Shown piece after piece: positions 1-4,605 of a stretch of 6,404 nucleotides of DNA. The notes below the pieces were generated by a model. That model made no database searches and had not been told where the DNA came from. It saw only the letters and a program-made list of their open reading frames with translations. The number at the start of each line of letters is the position of its first letter. The first letter of the stretch is position 1. The position numbers and the translations under genes are program-made. Source of the DNA: Tannerellaceae bacterium (lineage in GTDB: Bacteria; Bacteroidota; Bacteroidia; Bacteroidales; Tannerellaceae); assembly GCA_031267775.1 (NCBI GenBank), contig JAIRYL010000063.1:1-6404 (forward strand), written 5' to 3'.

Positions 1-121
1 AGGTTGTCAGGTAAGTGACGCCAAATCCTCCGCTTCCAAGAACCTGCTTGATGCGATAAGTTCCGTTCCGGAGTGTGGCGCCGGCAGGTAAAGCTTTACT
101 GAAGTCGTCTGGAGCTTTCAT
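1..121 (-). CDS. Ser/Thr protein kinase, N-terminal fragment (runs off left edge)
   Basis: Reading the minus strand from the ATG at 121-119 gives 40 open codons up to the window edge. Residues 22-38 read YRIKQVLGSGGFGVTYL. This is the first beta strand and glycine-rich nucleotide-binding loop (LGSGGFG, residues 28-34) of a Hanks-type (PknB-like) Ser/Thr kinase, preceded by a short N-terminal tail with no membrane segment. The catalytic lysine, HRD and DFG motifs lie outside the window, so activity cannot be judged. The gene is 64 bp downstream of the anchored-protein gene on the same strand. No promoter box or good terminator was seen between them, so co-transcription is likely. The family call rests on the G-loop and its spacing from the start. 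Another ATG at 125-123 is in a different frame. Confidence 0.8.
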   Translation of the reverse strand, partial: MKAPDDFSKALPAGATLRNGTYRIKQVLGSGGFGVTYLTT

Positions 122-185
122 TCATTCTCTTTGTTTATTTTGTTTATTAGAATACGATATCCCGAATAAGGGTATGATGAAACAG

Positions 186-1244
186 TTACAGATTATCTAC
201 CGTATTTATTTCATTGTTTGGATCGGTAAGCGGATTATCAAAATCAGCGTCGGATACATCTAACGCTTCAGAATTGTCATACATATTGTCGGAAGACGAT
301 AAGAGAGAAGACTTAACTTTCACTACATATTCAATCTCGTCGCCGCCTTCCGTTTCCTGTGTGTCGATGCTTTCCTCGCCTTCGTTTTCATTATAATCTA
401 TTTGTTCTCCTGCGGTATCTGCGTCGGCCGTATTATCAATCGCGTTTATATCTGCCACTTCCGTATCCGCAGTTTCCGTATCCGCCACTTCGGTATCTAT
501 AACTTCGGTATCCGCAGTGTCCGTATTTGCGGCAAGAGCCTGCGTATCGAATATGGTTTCTTCTCCCTGAATATCTTCTTTGGTAAGGATTTGCGCGTTA
601 AGATTGACTTGTTCCATAATATAGCGCGCTCTTTCTATTTCTTCGGGTGAAAGATTCAGTAATTCGTCGGCCGTATAGGTAGAATATACTTCGCCGCGAT
701 AGGCGTAAATGTTGCCGGGGCCTACTTCTTCGCGGGCGACATGCAAGGCCATTTCGGGCGACATTTCGTCCGTAACTTGCGAGGCCATTTTTATAACCTC
801 TACCTGAGCGTCTGCCGCTTCTTCCGGCAGGAGATCGTTTTCGGCCGTATCCGCCGGATTGTTTTGAATTTTACTGTTTGCCGAAGCATAAAACTGATCT
901 TTTTCTTCTTTAGACAAGGCGTCCCATTCGTCTTTATAATAAGTTCCATAGTAATTGCCTTCGTGTTCAAAAACGCCGCCTTTTCCCTGTTCGGCGCGGG
1001 CAGTGGCAAAAGCCTGTTCAAATTCGCTTTTCCCTGCCGAATCCGCGCCGGCGTTGTTTGCAGAATGTGTTGCGCCGCCGTCGTCCGTATCGTCTTCTTT
1101 TAGAGCAAAAGCCAGTAATCCGCCGGATGTAACAAGGCCGGCCAACGAGGCTGCAATATATTTACTTTTGTTTTCCGTTCGGGCTGTTTCACTGTTTTCG
1201 GATTTCACTGGGTTGTTTTCGTTGTATTCTTCCGTAGCTTTCAT
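186..1244 (-). CDS. Membrane-anchored protein with duplicated ~48-aa domain and acidic Thr/Asp repeats
   Basis: The predicted protein has 352 residues and I do not recognise it as a named protein. Residues 1-28 are polar and charged. Residues 29-48 (YIAASLAGLVTSGGLLAFAL) form one probable membrane segment, followed by acidic KEDDTDD. K26 and K28 before the segment favour N-terminus in the cytoplasm and the rest in the periplasm. Two copies of one domain follow, at about 75-121 and 164-211. They share the pattern A-x-x-x-A-R-x-E-x-G-x-G, then a short beta-like stretch with G-x-x-Y-x-T-Y, an acidic/helix start, and LS(K/P)EE. Residues about 240-265 are pentapeptide repeats of the DTEVA type, and the remaining C-terminus is very acidic. 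Similar domain duplications occur in Bacteroidetes proteins of unknown function, as far as I recall. The neighbours are a LytTR regulator upstream and a Ser/Thr kinase downstream on the same strand, which suggests a shared signalling or envelope role. The start at 1244 sits about 30 bp from a promoter box. Confidence 0.85.
   Translation of the reverse strand: MKATEEYNENNPVKSENSETARTENKSKYIAASLAGLVTSGGLLAFALKEDDTDDGGATHSANNAGADSAGKSEFEQAFATARAEQGKGGVFEHEGNYYGTYYKDEWDALSKEEKDQFYASANSKIQNNPADTAENDLLPEEAADAQVEVIKMASQVTDEMSPEMALHVAREEVGPGNIYAYRGEVYSTYTADELLNLSPEEIERARYIMEQVNLNAQILTKEDIQGEETIFDTQALAANTDTADTEVIDTEVADTETADTEVADINAIDNTADADTAGEQIDYNENEGEESIDTQETEGGDEIEYVVKVKSSLLSSSDNMYDNSEALDVSDADFDNPLTDPNNEINTVDNL
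454..528 (-). repeat. Five 15-bp tandem repeats inside the anchored-protein gene
   Basis: On the plus strand the units are 454-468, 469-483, 484-498, 499-513 and 514-528. Each resembles gccacttccgtatcc, with one to five differences. Because 15 bp is five codons, unit gain or loss keeps the reading frame. The encoded pentads are DTEVI, DTEVA, DTETA and DTEVA, flanked by decayed copies (NTDTA, DINAI, DNTAD). This is a low-complexity acidic linker likely to vary in length between strains. Confidence 0.85.
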
Positions 1245-1275
1245 GATATAATACGTTTAATTGTTAATAATACTG

Positions 1276-1283
1276 CAAAAATA
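1276..1283 (-). promoter_or_regulatory. Bacteroidetes -7 box (TATTTTTG) for the anchored-protein gene
   Basis: Minus-strand TATTTTTG fits the Bacteroidetes -7 consensus TAnnTTTG and lies about 31 bp before the ATG at 1244, which would give a leader of about 25 nt. At the expected 19-21 bp upstream there is no TTTG-like -33 box. An activator-dependent promoter would look like this, and a paired TGTACA site lies just beyond. Confidence 0.45.
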
Positions 1284-1311
1284 GCGTATCCTTATTGGGA
1301 ATCTGCATGAA

Positions 1312-1337
1312 ATGTACAAGCTGTCTGTTTTGTACAT
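1312..1337. promoter_or_regulatory. Perfect 8-bp inverted repeat with two TGTACA palindromes (candidate operator)
   Basis: ATGTACAA at 1312-1319 is mirrored exactly by TTGTACAT at 1330-1337, with 10 bp between. Each arm contains the self-complementary hexamer TGTACA, so the two hexamers are also direct repeats 18 bp apart. The site is centred roughly 54 bp upstream of the start point predicted from the -7 box at 1276-1283, a usual place for an activator. It also lies 20 bp past the stop of the LytTR gene. A terminator role is less likely, because no T-run follows on the minus strand. Confidence 0.5.
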
Positions 1338-1357
1338 AATTCGGTTTTTTACTGGCG

Positions 1358-1735
1358 CTATATTCCAAAAACAGAGAACAGTTCGTCTTTGCGCGTTCTG
1401 GATACAGGCAAATAATCGCCATTTACAAGTTGTATGCTGCCATCTTTCCCTTTAAAATATTTAACGGCTTTAGTCAGGTTAGCAATGTAGGAATCATGAA
1501 TGCGGAGGAATGAAGAATCTTTGAGGACTTCTTCAAAATAGCCTATCTTTTTACTTGCCGTCATTTTTTTCATGGTTTCGTCTGTTACATATATAATATA
1601 TGTATAATTTCCTGCAGCTTTTAAATAATATATGGCATTCATTGGAATAAAGACGTAGCCTTCCATCGTAGGTATAGCTATCCGGTTGATTAATTCTTTT
1701 TTTTGGATTAACGCATTGGTTTCAACTGTTTTCAT
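1358..1735 (-). CDS. Stand-alone LytTR-domain DNA-binding regulator
   Basis: The protein has 125 residues. Almost all of it (about 18-122) is a LytTR domain, the beta-rich DNA-binding fold of the LytR/AgrA/AlgR family. The diagnostic parts are the central FLRIHDSYIANL (76-87), which matches the family pattern F-x-R-h-H-x-S-Y-h-h-N, and the C-terminal LPVSRTRKDELF (109-120), which matches hPVSRx(x)(K/R)xxh. There is no receiver domain, sensor module or membrane segment, so the protein is not a conventional response regulator. It would have to be controlled by its level, by a partner, or by modification. It lies upstream of the anchored-protein gene on the same strand, 113 bp away, with a paired TGTACA site in the gap. 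The domain assignment is firm, but the target genes are not known. Confidence 0.9.
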   Translation of the reverse strand: MKTVETNALIQKKELINRIAIPTMEGYVFIPMNAIYYLKAAGNYTYIIYVTDETMKKMTASKKIGYFEEVLKDSSFLRIHDSYIANLTKAVKYFKGKDGSIQLVNGDYLPVSRTRKDELFSVFGI

Positions 1736-1778
1736 ATCGTTTAAAGTATTAAAAGATTAAGAGATTAATGATTCTACA

Positions 1779-1809
1779 CAAAGATAATTAGCCATAAAAA
1801 CATTTACAA
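1779..1809 (-). promoter_or_regulatory. Near-consensus Bacteroidetes promoter for the LytTR gene
   Basis: On the minus strand TTG (1809-1807, preceded by C instead of the third T) is followed after 20 bp by TATCTTTG (1786-1779). This agrees with the TTTG / 19-21 bp / TAnnTTTG Bacteroidetes arrangement. The start point would be near 1772, giving a leader of roughly 37 nt before the ATG at 1735. It is the best complete promoter in the window. Confidence 0.65.
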
Positions 1810-1823
1810 GTTTTTTCATTTAT

Positions 1824-1894
1824 AAAAAAAACAGTATTATAACAGCCCTGCTGTTCGGTTAAGAAAAAACATCGCCCGCCTGGGTGGATCGATG
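1824..1894 (-). terminator. Two tandem terminator-like hairpins upstream of the LytTR promoter
   Basis: Read on the minus strand, CATCG (1894-1890) pairs with CGATG (1874-1870) around a GC-rich interior and is followed directly by six T. A second hairpin, AACAGC / AGG / GCTGTT (1855-1841), is followed 9 bp later by eight T (1831-1824). Either stem alone is short. Together with their T-runs they resemble insulating terminators that would stop minus-strand transcription coming through the repeat array. No gene ends nearby, which lowers confidence. Confidence 0.35.
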
Positions 1895-1966
1895 TGTGAA
1901 GCTGCTTTGAAAACCCTCCCCGGCGGGACGGAAAAACCATTGCATAGTATTTATTTCACGTTACTA
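1895..1966. other. Non-coding stretch between hairpins and repeat array
   Basis: This is part of the gene-free interval 1736-2224. An open plus-strand frame at 1892-2107 exists only because the downstream repeat units lack stops in that frame. Its predicted product is a low-complexity series of Arg-Ile-Pro and Tyr-Ser runs and is not credible as a gene. I see no other signal here. Confidence 0.5.
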
Positions 1967-2155
1967 AACTTCCGGATACGTATTCCAACCTTGCGGATAC
2001 GAATCCCAAGGTTCCGTATACGTATCCCAACCTTGCGGGATACTATACCAGGGGTTCCGTATTCGTATTCCCGACTTGCGTATTACTATTCCAGGGGTTC
2101 GGAATAGCTATTCCGAACTTCGGAATACGTATTCCCGACTTGCGGGATACTATAC
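1967..2155. repeat. Array of nine ~21-bp palindromic units
   Basis: Units run 1967-1986, 1987-2007, 2008-2028, 2029-2049, 2050-2072, 2073-2092, 2093-2114, 2115-2136 and 2137-2155 (19-23 bp each). Each has a short linker and a core close to the palindrome GGATACGTATTCC. Perfect palindromic cores are at 2101-2114 (GGAATAGCTATTCC) and 2122-2135 (GGAATACGTATTCC). Linkers largely alternate between a CTTGCG type (units 2, 4, 6, 9) and a GTTCCG/TTCGG type (units 1, 3, 5, 7, 8), so the higher-order period is about 42 bp. The units are too diverged and too closely packed for a CRISPR array, and there are no unique spacers. The array lies between the end of the DUF1080 gene and the LytTR promoter. Its function is unknown. 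Confidence 0.85.
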
Positions 2156-2180
2156 AGAAAATGCCGGCTGGACGATCCGA

Positions 2181-2221
2181 TAAAAACAAACAGACCTGCA
2201 ACATTTATTGCAGGTCTGTTT
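2181..2221 (-). terminator. Strong intrinsic terminator for the DUF1080 gene
   Basis: A perfect 14-bp stem (2208-2221 with 2188-2201) closes a 6-nt loop. On the minus strand it is followed by a GTTTTTA run (2187-2181). It begins 3 bp after the DUF1080 stop codon at 2225-2227, exactly where a rho-independent terminator for that gene should be. Confidence 0.9.
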
Positions 2222-2224
2222 GCG

Positions 2225-3025
2225 TTATAATTCCCGGATCCAAATGTTGCGGAAACTGATGGGTTCGCTGGGGTCTCCATGACTTTGAAGTACAATGGGG
2301 CCTGCTCCGTGCGGCTGGATTTGGGGGAAACCGATGTATTCGGTTGTTCCTAATATGGCTGTATGATTTTGGAGGACAATACCATTATGAATAACGGTTA
2401 CCGTGGGCGGATACCGGTATGCGCCATCTGCTGTAAATACGGGAGCGGCGTAGATAATGTCGTATACATTCCATTCGCCCGGTTTGCGCATGGCGTTTAC
2501 CAGGGGAGGCGTTTGGTTATATACGCTGCCGGTTTGCCCGTTGACGTATGTTTCATTATTGTAGCAGTCCAATATTTGAATTTCATATTTGCCTTGCATA
2601 AATATGCCGCTGTTACCCCGTCCCTGGCTTGTTCCGGTTATATTTTCGGGTATGCGCCATTCCAGATGCAACTGATAGCTTTCAAACTTTTGTTTGGTTT
2701 GGATATCTCCCGCTTTTTTGTCTACGGTAAAAATGCCGTCGGCTATTGTCCAGCGAGCCGGCCCGCCTTCTTTCCTGGCGCTTTCCCAGGCCGAAAGATC
2801 GGTACCGTCAAATAAAATAATAGCGTCTGAAGGAGGACTTACAAGGCCGTCTCCCTGGCAGGCTCCCGGCGTAACGATGGATGGTTGCGGCGTCCAGTAC
2901 TCAGACATACCGGGTTTCATACGTTCTTGTTGCGGATACTCTTTTTCCTGTGCATAAGCGTTTAAACAGATGACGCCCCACAAAGCGACAAACAGGACTT
3001 TCCCAATTAGATTTTTTTTGTTCAT
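2225..3025 (-). CDS. Secreted DUF1080 (3-keto-disaccharide hydrolase-like) protein
   Basis: The protein has 266 residues from the chosen ATG at 3025. Residues 1-25 form a signal peptide: MNKK, a hydrophobic core, then the cleavage site AYA|Q after residue 25. A mature DUF1080 jelly-roll domain covers about 65-266. Its family hallmarks are ILFDGTDLSAW (70-80), the RW...DGIFTV strand (91-101), GDIQTKQKFESYQLHLEW (107-123), RGNSGIFMQGKYEIQILD (136-153), GEWNVYDIIY (183-192), HNGIVLQNH (213-221) and the C-terminal SFRNIWIREL. DUF1080 members act on 3-keto-glycosides or sit in carbohydrate-degradation loci, but I infer no specific substrate. An in-frame ATG at 3064 would add 13 residues. It is rejected because it lies inside the promoter box and would bury the signal peptide. 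The gene has its own promoter and terminator, so it is probably monocistronic, although queF is just upstream on the same strand. Confidence 0.93.
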   Translation of the reverse strand: MNKKNLIGKVLFVALWGVICLNAYAQEKEYPQQERMKPGMSEYWTPQPSIVTPGACQGDGLVSPPSDAIILFDGTDLSAWESARKEGGPARWTIADGIFTVDKKAGDIQTKQKFESYQLHLEWRIPENITGTSQGRGNSGIFMQGKYEIQILDCYNNETYVNGQTGSVYNQTPPLVNAMRKPGEWNVYDIIYAAPVFTADGAYRYPPTVTVIHNGIVLQNHTAILGTTEYIGFPQIQPHGAGPIVLQSHGDPSEPISFRNIWIREL

Positions 3026-3057
3026 GGTCTGACTAAAATTTAGATTTATATTATCTG

Positions 3058-3065
3058 CAAACATA
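3058..3065 (-). promoter_or_regulatory. Bacteroidetes -7 box (TATGTTTG) for the DUF1080 gene
   Basis: Minus-strand TATGTTTG matches TAnnTTTG and ends 32 bp before the ATG at 3025, which leaves a leader of about 25 nt. A convincing TTTG -33 box at the expected distance is not visible in the 3' end of queF. The box overlaps the alternative upstream ATG at 3064, which argues for the shorter protein. Confidence 0.45.
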
Positions 3066-3076
3066 ACTAAAAATAT

Positions 3077-3529
3077 TCATTTATCAGGATTGAAAAGCCG
3101 TTGTTCTGCAAACTTTTCATATTTAGTTCCCGGTTTTCCATAGTTGCAGTAAGGGTAAATGCTTATCCCTCCGCGAGGGGTAAACATTCCGGTTACCTCG
3201 ATGTATCGGGGTTCCATCAGCGCTATTAAATCTTTCATAATCATATTTACGCAGTCTTCGTGAAAAGCTCCATGATTGCGGAAGCTGAACAAATAAAGTT
3301 TCAGGCTTTTGCTTTCCACCATTTTTATATCGGGAATATAATCGATGCGTATGACAGCAAAATCGGGTTGTCCGGTTATGGGGCAAAGGCTGGTAAATTC
3401 GGGACAGTTAAACCGTACCCGGTAATCGTTTTCCGAGTGTTTGTTTGCAAACGTTTCCAATACTCCGGGCGTATATTCGTTTTTATAAACGGTTTTATTT
3501 CCCAATAAGCGTAATTCGTTATTTTCCAT
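3077..3529 (-). CDS. queF: NADPH-dependent 7-cyano-7-deazaguanine reductase
   Basis: QueF reduces the nitrile of preQ0 to the amine preQ1 using NADPH, in the cytoplasmic pathway to queuosine at the tRNA wobble position. The 150-residue protein has the short, single-domain (type I, Bacillus-like) length. Catalytic residues are present with the family spacing. Cys49 (in CPEFTSLCP, 42-50) forms the thioimide with preQ0. Asp56 follows seven residues later, and His90-Glu91 (in the FHE motif) lie 34 residues after Asp56. The QueF signature ESKSLKLY spans 72-79 and supplies the NADPH-binding part. The start ATG at 3529 gives the usual N-terminus. No other queuosine gene (queC, queD, queE) is nearby. 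The predicted leader is only about 20 nt, too short for a preQ1 riboswitch. Confidence 0.97.
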   Translation of the reverse strand: MENNELRLLGNKTVYKNEYTPGVLETFANKHSENDYRVRFNCPEFTSLCPITGQPDFAVIRIDYIPDIKMVESKSLKLYLFSFRNHGAFHEDCVNMIMKDLIALMEPRYIEVTGMFTPRGGISIYPYCNYGKPGTKYEKFAEQRLFNPDK

Positions 3530-3558
3530 AAGTCTGAAAGAAGTTTTTTGTTTTTTTT

Positions 3559-3566
3559 CAAAAATA
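3559..3566 (-). promoter_or_regulatory. Bacteroidetes -7 box (TATTTTTG) for queF
   Basis: Minus-strand TATTTTTG fits TAnnTTTG and lies 29 bp upstream of the queF ATG, in a very A/T-rich divergent intergenic region. No TTTG/TTG occurs at the required 19-21 bp upstream. The nearest TTTG (3599-3596) is 29 bp away, so the promoter is only half supported. Confidence 0.4.
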
Positions 3567-3580
3567 CGAAAAATAAAATA

Positions 3581-3614
3581 AATTGTTTATTTTTACAAAC
3601 AGGATATAACAATT
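3581..3614. promoter_or_regulatory. Inverted repeat in the queF / acetyltransferase divergent region
   Basis: AATTGTT (3581-3587) is exactly mirrored by AACAATT (3608-3614), with 20 bp between. It lies immediately before the acetyltransferase start at 3618. A/T-rich 7-mers recur by chance, so an operator role is only a possibility. No good -7 box was found for the plus-strand gene; the closest is TATTTTTA at 3588-3595. Confidence 0.2.
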
Positions 3615-3617
3615 GAC

Positions 3618-4586
3618 GTGAAAGAGAAGACAAAAAAGAAACAGATCATTCGTCTATGGAAAGGCGCTTTTGACGACTCCGATAAATTTATACGTTTATA
3701 CTTCAACAGCGTGTATCGTGATGAAAATGCAATTGTTCTGGAGAAAAAAGGGAAAATCCTGGCGTCTCTGCAAATGCTGCCGTATACAATGACTTTTTGC
3801 GGGGAAGAAATAAGCGTCGCCTATATTTCCGGAGCCTGTACAGCGCCTTCCGAACAGAGAAAAGGATTGATGAAGCAACTCTTACAGAACGCTTTTGCCG
3901 AAATGCAACAAAGAAAGATTGCTTTAACGGCGTTGATACCTGCCGAAAAATGGCTGTTCAATTATTATCGTTTGCAAGAATATACAGAAGTGTTTGAGTT
4001 TTCAATGAAAGTATACACCCGCCATGAGTATATAGTACCTGAAAAAGAGCTGACCGTCTTGCAGGCAGGCGCTAATCCGGGCGACGACGTATATGCTTTT
4101 TTCAACAGGAAACTGCGCGAACGTCCGGCATGTATCCTGCATACGTATGACGATTTGGTTATTATTCTGAAAGACTTGAAGATATCAAAGGGGAAATGCT
4201 TCGTAGCCTACACCCTGGACAGGCAGCCCGTGGGCATGGCTTTTGCCTTGTCGCCAAACAAAAACTGTATCCCCGAAAGCGTATTAATCAAGGAAATTCT
4301 TTTTGAAAATGAAAAAGTAAGGCAGCATTTACTCTTTGAGATAACGAAGCATTTCAAAGCCTTTAAAGCCATATACCGTATTCCTTTTTGCGACAGTCTG
4401 ATAACGTATCCGTATGGTATGGCGCGGGTTATAGACGCAGAACGCTTGATACGGATATGGTCAAAGGCTCATCCCGAAAGCGGCGTTTCCGTTTCCGAAA
4501 TGGAACGGATGGACGTCAAAACGCTTACGTCTCATTTATTTGACTATCCGGGCAAAACGGCCTGTATGAGTTTGATGCTGGATTAA
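3618..4586 (+). CDS. GNAT-family N-acetyltransferase, Eis-like
   Basis: The protein has 322 residues with a GTG start. The upstream frame is closed by TAA at 3579-3581 and contains no ATG, and the next in-frame ATG is residue 53, inside the fold. The N-terminal GNAT domain covers about 1-130. Motif A is YISGACTAPSEQRKGLMKQLL (69-89), where QRKGLM (80-85) corresponds to the acetyl-CoA pyrophosphate-binding Q/R-x-x-G-x-G/A loop. Here the last position is Met, a mild deviation. The ALIPAEKWLFNYYRLQEY stretch (105-122) is the motif B region with the usual C-terminal Tyr. The second half looks like the further GNAT-like domain of Eis-type enzymes, but a full C-terminal SCP2-like domain appears short or absent compared with ~400-residue Eis. 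The substrate is unknown (amine or small molecule). The gene is divergent from queF and convergent with the response regulator, with only 19 bp between stops and no clear terminator. Confidence 0.8.
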   Translation: MKEKTKKKQIIRLWKGAFDDSDKFIRLYFNSVYRDENAIVLEKKGKILASLQMLPYTMTFCGEEISVAYISGACTAPSEQRKGLMKQLLQNAFAEMQQRKIALTALIPAEKWLFNYYRLQEYTEVFEFSMKVYTRHEYIVPEKELTVLQAGANPGDDVYAFFNRKLRERPACILHTYDDLVIILKDLKISKGKCFVAYTLDRQPVGMAFALSPNKNCIPESVLIKEILFENEKVRQHLLFEITKHFKAFKAIYRIPFCDSLITYPYGMARVIDAERLIRIWSKAHPESGVSVSEMERMDVKTLTSHLFDYPGKTACMSLMLD

Positions 4587-4605
4587 GGAGGCGGGGGGAG
4601 AAGCT

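Noticed and set aside
157..175. Hairpin between the anchored-protein and kinase genes
   Set aside because: Only three G-C pairs flank a mismatch, with no T-run, so it is not a convincing terminator.
1892..2107. Open plus-strand frame over the palindromic array, translating to Arg-Ile-Pro and Tyr-Ser runs
   Set aside because: The product is pure repeat translation, unit lengths vary by non-multiples of three, and there is no start signal or recognisable protein.
1967..2155. CRISPR array
   Set aside because: There are no unique spacers of constant length, units directly abut, and no cas gene is in the window.
3026..3064. 13-residue N-terminal extension of the DUF1080 protein
   Set aside because: Its ATG overlaps the promoter box, and the extension would place extra residues before a normal signal peptide.
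3530..3617. preQ1 riboswitch before queF
   Set aside because: The predicted leader is about 20 nt and the A/T-rich sequence has no GC stem and C-rich loop typical of preQ1 aptamers.
4585..4591. AAGGAGG right after the acetyltransferase stop, possible ribosome site for a downstream gene
   Set aside because: No plus-strand start codon with an open frame of interest follows; the next gene is on the opposite strand.
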